Origin: JBJMQS01 sp045802605
Lineage (GTDB): Bacteria > Planctomycetota > Planctomycetia > Gemmatales > Gemmataceae
NCBI GenBank assembly: GCA_045802605.1
Contig: JBJMQS010000066.1
Location: 242,052-306,051, forward strand
Reading direction: 5' to 3'
DNA: 64,000 bases
The notes under the pieces were generated by a model. The model had not been told where the DNA came from and made no database searches. It saw only the letters and a program-made list of their open reading frames with translations. Below are positions 1 to 9,060 of the stretch, one piece after another. A program made the translations under genes and the position numbers. Position 1 is the first letter of the stretch, and each line of letters opens with the position of its first letter.

Positions 1-329
1 TATATCTTGTGACACGTCGGGCGACCCCGGCGAACATCGTCATCATCCATCGCCGGCAGGTCATCGTGGATGAGCGAATAGGTATGAACCATTTCCACGG
101 CGGCGCCGGCCGCCAATGCCTCGCCTGGCTTGCCGCCCGCCGCCTGGCAGGCTGCCAGAACGAGCTTGGGCCGGAGGCGTTTGCCGGGCGCCAGTAGGCT
201 GTAAGCCATTGCTTCACGCAGGGTCTGCGGAATACCGGCCGCCGATTCCAGCAGCGTCGCCAGGGTGGCGTCGATGCGGTCCTGGCATCCTTCCAGGAGT
301 TCGGACTCGCCTGTCACGCTCGCCCTCAA
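1..329 (-). CDS. ispA: Polyprenyl (farnesyl/geranylgeranyl) diphosphate synthase, N-terminal fragment
   Basis: The reading frame runs off the left edge of the window, so only about 109 N-terminal residues are visible. It contains the chain-length region and first aspartate-rich motif of trans-isoprenyl diphosphate synthases: a GKRLRP segment, then HDDLPAMDDDDVRRGRPT. This family condenses IPP with allylic diphosphates in the cytosol, and the DDxxD-type motif binds Mg-diphosphate. No ATG is in frame near the expected N-terminus. The likely start is TTG at 329 or GTG at 317. It lies 91 bp downstream of xseB on the same strand, matching the common bacterial order xseA-xseB-ispA. Whether the product is C15 or C20 cannot be decided from this fragment. 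Confidence 0.9.
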   Translation of the reverse strand, partial: MRASVTGESELLEGCQDRIDATLATLLESAAGIPQTLREAMAYSLLAPGKRLRPKLVLAACQAAGGKPGEALAAGAAVEMVHTYSLIHDDLPAMDDDDVRRGRPTCHKI

Positions 330-420
330 TGCATTAACCGGCCGAACGACATTATCGTAACGCGGTCGGCTATATGTGCATATGCCGATACGGCCGGGGA
401 TGGGGTAATGATAGGGAGAT

Positions 421-693
421 TCAGGACTTTTTGGCGCTTGGCTTGGCCTGAGATGACGCGTGCGCGAACGGCTGGAACACAGGTTGGCCGTTCTCATCCA
501 ATCCCGTGAGCAACTGAATTTTCTGCTCGGCTTGTTGCAGCCGCTCATAGCAGGCGCGGAGCAGTCCGACACCTTGCTCGTAACGACTCAGGGACGCGTC
601 GAGCGTCATCGAGCCATCTTCCAGATCGCGCAGGACCTGTTCCAGTTCCGTCAAAGCGGCTTCGAAACTCGGCGGTGGAGTCGGTTCACTCAT
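421..693 (-). CDS. xseB: Exodeoxyribonuclease VII small subunit
   Basis: The 90-residue protein has the XseB helical hairpin: SFEAALTELEQVL, then LEDGSMTLDASLSRYEQGV, then a C-terminal helix and a Lys/Ser-rich tail. The small subunit binds the large subunit XseA to form exonuclease VII, which degrades single-stranded DNA into oligonucleotides. Its start overlaps the end of xseA by 4 bp (690-693), so the two are probably translationally coupled. Its length is typical for the family. Confidence 0.95.
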   Translation of the reverse strand: MSEPTPPPSFEAALTELEQVLRDLEDGSMTLDASLSRYEQGVGLLRACYERLQQAEQKIQLLTGLDENGQPVFQPFAHASSQAKPSAKKS

Positions 694-1931
694 TGTGGAC
701 TCGTTATGTCGGTGACGATCGATTTGATCTGCCCTCGATGCAGCCGGGTGATTAGCGAATCGCCGATTCGTACATCCTTCGCGTCGCGGAGCACATTGCC
801 GGACTCGCGCTGGGTGAGGCTGTAACCCCGCCTCAGGACGTTAAGGGGGCTGAGCGCCTGAAGTCGGGCAGCAGCCCTCCCCGCAACCTCTTTTTTCACA
901 ACCAACATCCGTGATGCGGCGGCAACCAACCGCTCGTGAATCTCATCAAGCCGCATTTGTCGGTCACGAATCCCATCGAGCGGCGATCGGAGTGGTCGCC
1001 GGCCGCCAATGTCGTCGAGCCTTCGACGGGCATTTGTAATCTTGTTGACTAAGGCATCCTTCATCCCTTCGCCGCACTCATCGAGCCATTGATGGACTGC
1101 CGCCCAATGCTGCGTGCACACCTCAGCGGCGTTCGTCGGCGTGGTCGCCCGGTAGTCCGCGACGCCGTCAGCGATTGTGAAATCGATCTCGTGGCCTACT
1201 GCACTGACGATTGGAATGGCCGAATCGAAAATTGCATCAGCAACGGATTCACAGTTGAAGACCGCGAGGTCTTCGACGCTGCCGCCGCCACGGCCGAGGA
1301 TGATGGCATCCAGCGGAGTGCCGCCCGCGTGCAATCGGTTGAGCCAATCGAGCGCCGTGCAAATTTCGTTGGCCGCCAAATCCCCCTGCACCCGAACCGA
1401 CACAATGACGACATCGTGGCAAGGCCAGCGCCGAACGAAGATCTCCAAAATGTCGCGAACCGCCGCTCCGCCACCGCTGGTCACTAAGGCGATGCGATGT
1501 GGGAAACGCGGTAGCTGTCGTTTTCGTTCGGGATGGAAGTAGCCCTTCTTCAAGAGTTTTTCTTTGAGTTTGCGAAGTGCTTCTTCGGCGGCTCCGACCC
1601 CCTGCGGGATCATTCGTTGCACATCGAACTGATATCGGCCCGTCTTCGGGTAAACAGTTACCGTGCCCAGTGCGATCACCTGCATGCCGCTTGCGAGTTG
1701 CATACCCGCCTGTTGGCGGACCGCGTAGCTTCGCCACATGACGGCATCGATTTTGGCTTTTTCGCCCTCTTTTAAGGCGAAATAATAGTGCCCGGATTCA
1801 TGCCGTTTCCAGCCGCTCAACTCGCCTTCAACCCAGATATTGCCCAGATTTTCGGATAGCAGACTGTTCGCGATCTCATTCAATTGCGAGACGCGGAGCG
1901 CTTTGACGGCATTCGGTGAAGACGAGGTCAT
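690..1931 (-). CDS. xseA: Exodeoxyribonuclease VII large subunit
   Basis: The 413-residue protein starts with an OB-fold nucleic-acid-binding domain (about residues 10-110; the segment WVEGELSGWKRHESGHYYF is typical). The XseA catalytic domain follows, with the conserved stretches RIALVTSGGGAAVRDIL, ILGRGGGSVEDLAVFN and SAVGHEIDFT. A coiled-coil region and the C-terminal LRRGYSLT motif come next. It is the catalytic subunit of ExoVII and is cotranscribed with xseB. The length is slightly below the E. coli protein because the coiled coil is shorter. It is separated by 34 bp from the upstream alanine dehydrogenase gene on the same strand. Confidence 0.95.
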   Translation of the reverse strand: MTSSSPNAVKALRVSQLNEIANSLLSENLGNIWVEGELSGWKRHESGHYYFALKEGEKAKIDAVMWRSYAVRQQAGMQLASGMQVIALGTVTVYPKTGRYQFDVQRMIPQGVGAAEEALRKLKEKLLKKGYFHPERKRQLPRFPHRIALVTSGGGAAVRDILEIFVRRWPCHDVVIVSVRVQGDLAANEICTALDWLNRLHAGGTPLDAIILGRGGGSVEDLAVFNCESVADAIFDSAIPIVSAVGHEIDFTIADGVADYRATTPTNAAEVCTQHWAAVHQWLDECGEGMKDALVNKITNARRRLDDIGGRRPLRSPLDGIRDRQMRLDEIHERLVAAASRMLVVKKEVAGRAAARLQALSPLNVLRRGYSLTQRESGNVLRDAKDVRIGDSLITRLHRGQIKSIVTDITSPQ

Positions 1932-1965
1932 GGATTGTCCGCCGGACGGTAGCGACGGTGATGCC

Positions 1966-3087
1966 TCAGTTGCTGCGCATCTTGATCACGCATTCCAGAC
2001 CAAACGTTTCCGCAACCGCAGGGTTGGTGACTTGGCCGCGATGAATGTTGACGCCGTGAGCGAGTGACACGTTTTCTTTGGTGGCCTTTTCGATGCCTTT
2101 GTTGGCCAATTGCATCGCGTAAGGCAGCGTGACATTGCACAATGCATAGGTGCTCGTACGTCCGACGGCACCCGGCATATTTGCCACACAATAATGGACG
2201 ACATCATCGACGATGTATGTGGGATGGGAATGAGTCGTCGGCTTCGAGGTCTCCACGCAGCCGCCTTGATCGATAGCCACATCGACGATCACAGCCCGCG
2301 GCGCCATCTTCTTCAGATCGCCACGCTTGACCAAGAAAGGCGCCTTAGCTCCCGGAATCAAAACCGCACCAATGACGAGATCCGCGCGGCTGATGGTGTC
2401 CAAGATATTGTGACGGTCGCTGAACAGCGTCGTGACATTCGGCGGCATCACGTCATCAAGATAACGCAACCGTTCGAGATTGATATCGAGGATGAAGACG
2501 TTTGCGCCGAGGCCGGCCGCCATCTTGGCGGCATTCGCGCCAACGACGCCGCCGCCCAGTACGGCCACCGTAGCCGGCGCGACACCGGGCACGCCCCCGA
2601 GGAGGATGCCGCGCCCTTCGAACGGCCGTTCGAGATACTTCGCGCCTTCCTGCACGCTCATCCGGCCGGCGACTTCACTCATCGGCGTGAGCAGCGGCAG
2701 TTGGCCGCGCGAGTCTTTGATGGTCTCGTAGGCGACAGCCGTCGCCCCAGATTTCATCACGGCTTTCGTCAGCGTCTCGCTTGCCGCGAAGTGAAAGTAA
2801 GTAAAGATCGTTTGGTTTTGTTGCATCAGAGGATATTCCTCAGGCAACGGTTCTTTCACTTTCACGATCATGTCGGCTTTGGACCAGATGGCCGATGCGT
2901 CGTCAACAATCTCGCCACCGGACTGGCTGTAAAATTCATCCGCGATGCCGACGCCCGTTCCTAAGTTCTTTTGAATTAGCACCTTGTGGCCGGCGCGCGT
3001 GAGCTCTTCCACGCCGACGGGCAGCATGGCAGCGCGGTATTCGTCTGTTTTGATTTCCTTGGGCACGCCGACAATCATGGAGGTCAC
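1966..3087 (-). CDS. ald: Alanine dehydrogenase
   Basis: This 373-residue protein is full length for NAD-dependent L-alanine dehydrogenase, which interconverts alanine and pyruvate plus ammonia. The N-terminus (IVGVPKEIKTDEYRAAM) carries the substrate-binding Arg/Lys motif of the Ald/PNT family. KVKEPLPEEY and the segment FTYFHFAAS follow. The Rossmann nucleotide-binding loop is VAVLGGGVVGANAAKMA near residue 170. The conserved catalytic-domain segment near the C-terminus ends in ANMPGAVGRTSTYALCN. Two in-frame ATGs lie at 3087 and 3078; either could be the start. It is probably a monocistron or the head gene before xseA. Confidence 0.95.
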   Translation of the reverse strand: MTSMIVGVPKEIKTDEYRAAMLPVGVEELTRAGHKVLIQKNLGTGVGIADEFYSQSGGEIVDDASAIWSKADMIVKVKEPLPEEYPLMQQNQTIFTYFHFAASETLTKAVMKSGATAVAYETIKDSRGQLPLLTPMSEVAGRMSVQEGAKYLERPFEGRGILLGGVPGVAPATVAVLGGGVVGANAAKMAAGLGANVFILDINLERLRYLDDVMPPNVTTLFSDRHNILDTISRADLVIGAVLIPGAKAPFLVKRGDLKKMAPRAVIVDVAIDQGGCVETSKPTTHSHPTYIVDDVVHYCVANMPGAVGRTSTYALCNVTLPYAMQLANKGIEKATKENVSLAHGVNIHRGQVTNPAVAETFGLECVIKMRSN

Positions 3088-3208
3088 TCCGCGCCGAGCA
3101 ACTTAAGGTGGGTTTGCTCGTTATTTTCGGGAGTGGCCCGGGCGATTCAAGTGCGCGATGGTTAACCGCGATCTTGGCGCGCCGCGATATCGGCGAACTT
3201 CTTGTCGA

Positions 3209-4132
3209 TTACGGTAAGTTGATCTCGATCTTCGCCGACTTGCGGAGATCCGACAGCAGTTTGAGCCGCATTTCTTCGCCGCAGCATTCGCGGACATCGT
3301 CTTTGACTTTGGCGTATTCGGACGGCTCTGGCGGCTTTCGATCGGTGCACAGAATCAAGTGGACACCGAAATCCGTCGTGACCACGTCGCTAATTTCGTT
3401 CACTTTGAGCGCAAAGGCCGCTTTCGCGAAGGGCTCTTCAACCATCCATTTGCGGTAGATGTAGCCGAGATTGCCGCCCTTGGGAGCGCTCGGGCATTGC
3501 GAGTACTTCTGGGCGGCGTCCTCAAATTTCAGTTGGCCGCTCTCGATTTGCAGGCGAAGCTCTTGCAACTTCTTCACCGCTTCCGCGCGCTCGGTTGGCG
3601 GTGCATTCGCCGGGACTCGCAGGACAATGTGACTGCACTTGATGGTCACGCGATCGAAATAGTCCTTGTTGTCCTTGTAATAACCCTTCATGTCGCCTTC
3701 GGTGCGCTTGTCGGCGACATAGGTGTTCCACCGCAATATCACCTCGATATTCCCGCGAATCTGCTTCTCGGTCTGCTGTGTCTCCTTGCAGTATTCGGCG
3801 AGCGACTTCTTTTGCGCTTTCAGGGCATCCATGAGCGCCGACCACTGCTGCTCGATTTCCTCGGCTTTTGGAGCAGGCGTGTGCTTGGTCAGGAATTGCC
3901 GCATGAGCAATTCATCGACCAAACCCTGTACGATCTGTTCGGCCTCGGCCTTGCGATGGGCAGCCGTGGTTGGTGTGACCGCGGCGGGCCGAACCTTCAA
4001 GACGGCTTCGAGCTCGCTTTGCGGAATCGTCTCGCCGTTGACCACGGCGACGAATTTCAGGGGCGTCTGGGCTTGCAGCCAAGAGGCCGTAGCTACTGCC
4101 ACCAAAGCGCTAATCGACCAAATTCGGCGCAT
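3209..4132 (-). CDS. Exported PpiC/SurA-type peptidyl-prolyl isomerase
   Basis: The 307-residue protein begins with a signal peptide (MRRIWSISALVAVATASWLQA, cleavage probably after AQA/LQA). A SurA-like N-terminal chaperone segment (NGETIPQSELEAVL) follows, and then one parvulin domain at about residues 165-275. Parvulin hallmarks are visible: CSHIVLRVP, FEDAAQKYSQCPSAPKGGNLGYI, EPFAKAAFALKVNEISDVV and FGVHLILCTDRK. Proteins of this type act outside the cytoplasmic membrane on folding of exported proteins. A second, longer paralogue lies at 9200-10231. The specific clients are unknown. Confidence 0.9.
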   Translation of the reverse strand: MRRIWSISALVAVATASWLQAQTPLKFVAVVNGETIPQSELEAVLKVRPAAVTPTTAAHRKAEAEQIVQGLVDELLMRQFLTKHTPAPKAEEIEQQWSALMDALKAQKKSLAEYCKETQQTEKQIRGNIEVILRWNTYVADKRTEGDMKGYYKDNKDYFDRVTIKCSHIVLRVPANAPPTERAEAVKKLQELRLQIESGQLKFEDAAQKYSQCPSAPKGGNLGYIYRKWMVEEPFAKAAFALKVNEISDVVTTDFGVHLILCTDRKPPEPSEYAKVKDDVRECCGEEMRLKLLSDLRKSAKIEINLP

Positions 4133-4239
4133 GTTACCGCCCTCGGAAAGTCAGATTCCGGGACCCTCATACGCCGAAAAAGGAGCGACGTCTAGACCGA
4201 CCAGTTTTGCAGTTTGCCGCGGTTTCTTATCATGGCGAT

Positions 4240-4932
4240 ATGTCGATAGTGCAGCCACAGCGGCTCGCTCTGTTGGGCACCAAGGCCCCCGGCGAGCTTC
4301 TGATTCATGAGATTTATCGCAGCCTGCAAGGCGAATCCGCCTTTGCCGGTCTGCCGTGCGTTTTCGTCCGCCTGGCTGTTTGCGATGCCCGATGCCGCTG
4401 GTGCGACACGCCGCACGCCTTTCAACAGGGCGAGCAGGTGCCAGTTGATGAGGTATTCGAGCGTGCGATGGCGATCGATTGTCCGCTCGTCGAAGTCACT
4501 GGCGGCGAGCCCCTCTTGCAGCCCGAAGTGCATCCATTGATGCGGCGACTTCTGGACAGTGGCCGGCAGGTACTGCTCGAAACCAGCGGAGCACATGATG
4601 TGGGATCCGTGGATCGCCGCGTTCACATCATCATGGACATCAAATGCCCGGATAGCGGCGAGTGTGAGAACAATTACTGGGCCAACCTTGATCGGCTGAA
4701 AAAAACAGATGAGACAAAGTTTGTAATTGCCTCGCGCCGTGATTTTGATTGGGCGATCGGCACGATCAAGCAGCACGATCTCGACAATCGGTTCGGTATG
4801 TTGATGAGCCCAGTATTTGACGAGGTCGAACCCGTCGAATTGTCTCAATGGATTTTGGACAGCGGCAGACAGATCCGGTTGCAATTGCAATTGCACAAAC
4901 TCCTTTGGGGCCCAAAGGCACGGGGAGTATAA
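4240..4932 (+). CDS. queE: 7-carboxy-7-deazaguanine synthase (radical SAM)
   Basis: This 230-residue radical-SAM enzyme has the CX3CX2C cluster motif in the form CDARCRWCDT, preceded by EIYRSLQGES and followed by VEVTGGEPLLQPEV. All are diagnostic for QueE. It converts 6-carboxytetrahydropterin to 7-carboxy-7-deazaguanine in the queuosine/7-deazaguanine pathway. The frame is open from a TTG at 4207, but ATG at 4240 gives the usual N-terminal length and is preferred. No queC, queD or queF is visible in the window. The next gene begins 2 bp after the stop. Confidence 0.93.
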   Translation: MSIVQPQRLALLGTKAPGELLIHEIYRSLQGESAFAGLPCVFVRLAVCDARCRWCDTPHAFQQGEQVPVDEVFERAMAIDCPLVEVTGGEPLLQPEVHPLMRRLLDSGRQVLLETSGAHDVGSVDRRVHIIMDIKCPDSGECENNYWANLDRLKKTDETKFVIASRRDFDWAIGTIKQHDLDNRFGMLMSPVFDEVEPVELSQWILDSGRQIRLQLQLHKLLWGPKARGV

Positions 4933-4934
4933 AC

Positions 4935-5447
4935 GTGAGTACTCGCGCCGACTGGACCGTGCTGACTGACGCACAATTGCTCGCGCAATGCGCGGTAGAC
5001 ACTTATCGCGCAAGCGGCCCCGGTGGTCAGAAGCGCAACAAGACAAGCTCCGCCGTGCGCATTCGCCATAAGCCGAGTGGATTGGCAGCGATCGCTGAGG
5101 AAAGCAGGTCACAACATGAAAATCGTGCACGTGCGCTGAAGCGTTTGCGTCGAGCACTTTATTTGGAGCTGCGCGAGAATGGGCCGCTCGCCGAGCATTC
5201 GGCTCTTCTGAGCGTGCGCGGCGCTGATGGGCGGCTCGTGCCGGCGCCACGAAGCGTGCAATATTTACCGGCGGTCGCGGTGCTGCTCGATTTGCTCGAC
5301 GAGGCGTCGGCCGGCATGCGCGACGTCGCCACCGCGGTTGGCACGACGACGGCCAATCTGGCGGATTTCCTTGCAGCCGACGATACCGTCTGGCGAGCCG
5401 TCAATGCGCTGCGGGCGCGGCATGGCCGCTCGCCATTACGGGCATAA
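4935..5447 (+). CDS. Release-factor-like protein with GGQ domain (ArfB/YaeJ-like)
   Basis: The protein is about 170 residues and carries the class I release-factor catalytic motif as ASGPGGQKRNKTSSAVRI. The family's HKPSGLA, ESRSQHENRARAL and a basic segment (KRLRR) follow. GGQ proteins hydrolyse peptidyl-tRNA; stand-alone versions rescue stalled ribosomes or act on aberrant complexes. The GTG at 4935 sits directly behind the queE stop and is the likely start. The frame stays open upstream inside queE. The C-terminal part (about residues 90-170) is not the typical ArfB tail, so the exact subfamily is uncertain. Confidence 0.85.
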   Translation: MSTRADWTVLTDAQLLAQCAVDTYRASGPGGQKRNKTSSAVRIRHKPSGLAAIAEESRSQHENRARALKRLRRALYLELRENGPLAEHSALLSVRGADGRLVPAPRSVQYLPAVAVLLDLLDEASAGMRDVATAVGTTTANLADFLAADDTVWRAVNALRARHGRSPLRA

Positions 5448-5457
5448 TGAGAGAGGC

Positions 5458-5934
5458 ATGGCACGCCCGGATCGCTTCAACTGGATTGAACACAATGCCT
5501 TGGCAGCGATGGCACGCCCTCGCGACGCCGAAGAACTCGGCTGGCTGCGGCGCCAAGGAATCCAGCTCATTATTTCGCTTTCCGAGAATCCTTTACCGCG
5601 CCATTGGATCAACGATGCGGGCCTATTGGCGTTGCACGTCTCTGTGGCCGACATGGAAGCGCCCACCCAAGAGCAATTGGATCAGTGCCTTTCTGCCATT
5701 AACAAAGCCCGCTCGCGCAAATTTGCAGTGGCAGTTCATTGCACCGCAGGCCTCGGCCGGACGGGAACCGTTTTGGCCGCGTACTTCGTGGAACGCGGAC
5801 TTGATCCTGGTACTGCGATCGCGCGGGTGCGCGAACTGCGGCCCGGCTCCGTCGAGACGCCGGCGCAGGAACAAGCCGTGTACGAATTTGCGCGAAGAAT
5901 GCACAAGGAAGAGTCGGCCGACGACACACACTGA
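5458..5934 (+). CDS. Small dual-specificity/tyrosine phosphatase-like protein
   Basis: This 158-residue protein has the cysteine phosphatase loop HCTAGLGRTGT, fitting HCx5R(S/T). An upstream Asp in SVADMEAPT may be the general acid. The N-terminal segment NWIEHNALAAMARP resembles archaeal/bacterial DUSP-like phosphatases, which dephosphorylate phosphotyrosine or other phosphoesters. The ATG at 5458 lies 10 bp after the preceding stop and fits the fold, so it is preferred over longer in-frame starts inside the previous gene. It is likely cotranscribed with queE and the GGQ protein. The substrate is unknown. Confidence 0.88.
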   Translation: MARPDRFNWIEHNALAAMARPRDAEELGWLRRQGIQLIISLSENPLPRHWINDAGLLALHVSVADMEAPTQEQLDQCLSAINKARSRKFAVAVHCTAGLGRTGTVLAAYFVERGLDPGTAIARVRELRPGSVETPAQEQAVYEFARRMHKEESADDTH

Positions 5935-5935
5935 A

Positions 5936-6241
5936 CTACGAGTGCACGGCGGCGGCAATAATCGCACACACACCGAGCACGACCGCCGCTCCAAGAATGC
6001 CTGCCGCAATGTTGTTCTTTTCGAAAACTTCTTTTTGCAAATTGCCCGGCGTCAGGCCGTCGAAGAGTTTGAATCCCACAACCGCCAACAAGATTCCCAA
6101 CAATCCGAACAACGCGGTGGTTAACAACGCGCCTTGAACGGTATGTGGTGGCCATTCGATAATGGAGTGGGTGACGATCTCATCGGCAGCCAGCACCGCA
6201 GTGGTCAATATCGTCGCGCAAACCATGCCTGGTCTCCACAT
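5936..6241 (-). CDS. DUF350-type small membrane protein
   Basis: The 101-residue protein has an N-terminal hydrophobic segment and two clear membrane helices (ALFGLLGILLAVVGFKLFD and IAAGILGAAVVLGVCAIIAA). They are separated by a polar loop with NLQKEVFEKNN. This resembles half of a DUF350 protein. DUF350 proteins are uncharacterised inner-membrane proteins. The gene converges on the phosphatase gene, with ends 2 bp apart. Confidence 0.75.
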   Translation of the reverse strand: MWRPGMVCATILTTAVLAADEIVTHSIIEWPPHTVQGALLTTALFGLLGILLAVVGFKLFDGLTPGNLQKEVFEKNNIAAGILGAAVVLGVCAIIAAAVHS

Positions 6242-6423
6242 TCAAAAGTCGAATGGTGGCATGAGGTTAACCGCCGCACGTTGGGCGGTCAAGCAACCGG
6301 CCCCACAGAACTTGGCGGAGTTTCTAGGGCCACATTGATAAAATGGATAAAATAAAGCAAATGACGGGTTTGAGTTTGGCCCGGTATTAGGATGGTACGG
6401 TGGGTTGGGGCGGAGCCTGAGGC

Positions 6424-6774
6424 ATGGATCGCTTGGTTGAGTTCTTGGACGTTGTGCAACGAGCCAACGTAGCTGCCGGCAAGTTTCGCGGCTTGCTGCA
6501 TATCCTGATTGGCCGGCACATCACAGCTGCCGACGGCGGCGTGATATCGGCCGGACTGACGTGGCGCCAGGTGTCGGCATTGTTGCGCCAAGTTCGCTGG
6601 GACAAAGACGCCGTTCTCGAACTCGGATTGCAGAGTCGGGATCTGCCTCCCCGGGATCGAGAACGCTACTGGTACAACGCCATTTCCCATGCCCAGCTTG
6701 ACAGCGATGAAGCCCGCAATTCGGGCGACGCGCTGGCCAAATTGATCGAACCACTCGGGTACAAAATCAGCTAG
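6424..6774 (+). CDS. Conserved-looking hypothetical protein
   Basis: The protein is 116 residues and family not recognised. It is soluble, mostly helical in appearance, with a segment rich in aromatic and charged residues (RDRERYWYNAISHAQLDS) and a central TWRQVSALLRQVRWDKDAV. There is no signal peptide. Amino-acid composition and codon usage look like a true gene, and no other frame on either strand is as convincing. It stands alone between a divergent DUF350 gene and a TPR-like gene. Confidence 0.6.
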   Translation: MDRLVEFLDVVQRANVAAGKFRGLLHILIGRHITAADGGVISAGLTWRQVSALLRQVRWDKDAVLELGLQSRDLPPRDRERYWYNAISHAQLDSDEARNSGDALAKLIEPLGYKIS

Positions 6775-6906
6775 CCGCCATGATTGTCTTCGCCAACACC
6801 GGGGGGCCACTAGCCGGCGTCCTGAGCGATTTGAGGTTGCTGTTGCTCTAGCGCGCGTCGTAAGTACAATAGCGACCGCAAATTAATCCAGGACCGGGGA
6901 CCCCGC

Positions 6907-7644
6907 ATGAAGGCGGAAGAGCGCAAACATCTCCAGCGGAATGAGCTGGAGAGCCGTATTAAGACGGCTTGGTCCGGCTTGAATTCCAGCTCCAAGACCG
7001 CCAATCGGATCTGGACGGGGATCCTTGTCGTCTTCGTATTAATCGTGGCGTGGGTGCTCTACTCGCGTTACACCACGACGCGCCAGTCCGACCTTTGGAC
7101 GGCTCTTGATTTCGCCTACGATCTCCCCACCCTGGAAAAAATCGCCAAAGAGAATCCCATGACAATCCAGGGCCACATCGCTCGGCTCCAGGCCGCACGG
7201 GTAAAGACTTCCGAAGGTTTCGCCCAAATTGGCGTCCAAAATGGCGACGAAAAAGCCGAGGCGGCCAAGAAGCTGGAAGACGCTCGGACGGCATACGCGG
7301 AGCTGGCGAAGGCCCATGACTTGCCGATCGAGATTCTCCAAGAGTGCGTGATGCAGCAAGGCCGGATTGAGGAAACGCTGTCCAGCGTGCCAAAGGCTGA
7401 TGTGCCAACCGCAATGCGTGGCAGTCTAGACGACGCGCTGAAGCAATACGACGACTTGGCGACGCGCTATCCAAAATCGTACTTCGGCGCGCAAGCCAAG
7501 AAGCGAGCGGATGATATTCGCGCCCATCGCGGCGAAATTGAAAAGCTCTACGCCGGCCTGGCGGAAGTTCACGCCAAGGCGCCACCCGCGCCATTACCAC
7601 TGAACGTTACACCGGCCGAGGCACCCCCGGCCGCGCCGAAGTAA
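6907..7644 (+). CDS. Single-pass membrane protein with YfgM/TPR-like periplasmic region
   Basis: The 245-residue protein has a basic cytoplasmic N-terminus and one membrane helix at about residues 37-53 (IWTGILVVFVLIVAWVLYS). A helical Ala/Lys/Glu-rich region follows, containing LDDALKQYDDLATRYPKSYFGAQAKKR, which resembles TPR-like repeats. The tail is Pro/Ala-rich. The architecture recalls YfgM-type ancillary factors, which bind exported proteins near the translocon, but the similarity is structural rather than motif-based. It ends 7 bp before the pseudouridine synthase gene, so the two are probably one transcript. Confidence 0.7.
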   Translation: MKAEERKHLQRNELESRIKTAWSGLNSSSKTANRIWTGILVVFVLIVAWVLYSRYTTTRQSDLWTALDFAYDLPTLEKIAKENPMTIQGHIARLQAARVKTSEGFAQIGVQNGDEKAEAAKKLEDARTAYAELAKAHDLPIEILQECVMQQGRIEETLSSVPKADVPTAMRGSLDDALKQYDDLATRYPKSYFGAQAKKRADDIRAHRGEIEKLYAGLAEVHAKAPPAPLPLNVTPAEAPPAAPK

Positions 7645-7651
7645 TCGCACC

Positions 7652-8659
7652 ATGCCCGAACCGATCATTCCCGGTGGGCATCCCATCCCGCATGAAGTGA
7701 AGTTGAAGGTCGAGGGCATGCGCCTCGACCAATACCTCGCGCACCACTTTACGGACTTTAGTCGCACCGTCCTACGCCGGGCCATCGATGCCGAAGCGAT
7801 CACGCTCAATGGCAAGCCAGCCAAAGCCAGCGCGAAACTCAAGAACGGCGATCAACTGCAAATTTGGCTGCCTTCGCCGCGGCCCGTGAATCCCGAGCCG
7901 GAAAACATCCCGCTGAACGTCCTTTATGAAGATGATTACCTGGCGCTGATCAACAAGCCGCCCGACATGGTAGTGCACCCGGCCAAGGCGAACTGGACCG
8001 GGACGTTGGCCAATGCGCTGGCATTTCACTTCGAAAACCTGAGCGTGGCGGGCGGCGAGTACCGGGCCGGCATCGTGCATCGCCTCGACCGTGATACGAG
8101 CGGGGTGATCCTGGTGGCCAAGGATGAGAAGACTCATCGTGAGCTTTCCGCACAATTCGAGCATCGCCGAGTGTTCAAGGAGTATGTCGCCATTACCAAT
8201 GGCGTTCTCGATCGCGACAGCGACTACATTGAGGGGCGCATCGCGCATCACAAATTTGAACGCATCAAGATGATGGTGACCGACGACGAGGAAGACGAAG
8301 ACGCCAAGGACGCTTGCAGTTATTACGAAGTGGATCAAAGGTTCCAGGGATTCACCCTGGTCCGCGTGCAGCCGCGCACGGGGCGAACTCATCAAATCCG
8401 CGTGCACTTGGCGAGCGTCGGCTGTCCGGTGCTGGCGGACAAAGTTTACAGCGGCCGCGACAGCGTGCGCCTGTCAGATTTAGTGGAAGTGGCACCGGAG
8501 GACGATGTGGTGTTATTGGAGCGGCAGGCGCTGCACGCATACCGACTGCGGTTTCTCCACCCCCGGCGACAAGAATGGATGGAGATACTCGCGCCGTTGC
8601 CGGACGATATCGTGCGCACACTCGAGGCGATGAGAAAATTCAAAGCCGCGAAGCATTAA
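7652..8659 (+). CDS. RluA-family 23S rRNA/tRNA pseudouridine synthase
   Basis: The 335-residue protein has an N-terminal S4 RNA-binding domain (MRLDQYLAHHFTDFSRTVLR, GDQLQIWLP). The RluA/RluD catalytic domain follows, with the motif HRLDRDTSGV, whose first Asp is the catalytic nucleophile. GRTHQIRVHLASVGCPVLADKVY is also typical. The enzyme isomerises uridine to pseudouridine in rRNA or tRNA. RluD-like architecture (S4 plus RluA) is clear, but the target position is not deducible. The end overlaps the convergent DUF486 gene by 4 bp. Confidence 0.93.
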   Translation: MPEPIIPGGHPIPHEVKLKVEGMRLDQYLAHHFTDFSRTVLRRAIDAEAITLNGKPAKASAKLKNGDQLQIWLPSPRPVNPEPENIPLNVLYEDDYLALINKPPDMVVHPAKANWTGTLANALAFHFENLSVAGGEYRAGIVHRLDRDTSGVILVAKDEKTHRELSAQFEHRRVFKEYVAITNGVLDRDSDYIEGRIAHHKFERIKMMVTDDEEDEDAKDACSYYEVDQRFQGFTLVRVQPRTGRTHQIRVHLASVGCPVLADKVYSGRDSVRLSDLVEVAPEDDVVLLERQALHAYRLRFLHPRRQEWMEILAPLPDDIVRTLEAMRKFKAAKH

Positions 8660-9006
8660 CCAGCGACCTCTCGCCCTGAGACGGCGATCGCAACGCCGCA
8701 GCCGATCAGCAACAGAGCAAACACTTCTCGCTTTGTCGGCGCTTCGCCGAACCACATCGTTAGCGCCAGGAAGACGCTCACCGACACAACTTCCTGAATC
8801 ATTTTGAGCTGGGGCAGCGAGAAATCGGCGCGGCCAAATCGATTGGCCGGCACCGCGAGCATGTACTCCGGCAGCGCAATCAGCCAACTGACCAGAATCG
8901 CGATGATCAGAGGCGCTCCTCGGTAGCGCAAATGCCCATACCACGCGATGTTCATGAAGGTGTTGGAGGCCACGAGCAAAAGAACTGTGCGCATGTTTTG
9001 CCCCAT
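8656..9006 (-). CDS. DUF486/DMT-like small membrane protein
   Basis: The 116-residue protein has four predicted membrane segments. It has the DUF486 features MNIAWYGHLRYR, SWLIALPEYMLAVPANR and KMIQEVVSVSVF. The family is related to small drug/metabolite transporters, and no substrate is known. The start is ATG at 9006; an alternative Met lies four codons on. It converges with the pseudouridine synthase gene. Confidence 0.88.
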   Translation of the reverse strand: MGQNMRTVLLLVASNTFMNIAWYGHLRYRGAPLIIAILVSWLIALPEYMLAVPANRFGRADFSLPQLKMIQEVVSVSVFLALTMWFGEAPTKREVFALLLIGCGVAIAVSGREVAG

Positions 9007-9060
9007 GCGAATGGATGTGATGCGAGGTTGAATGTCAGCCCGAGTGTGCTACATGTCCCT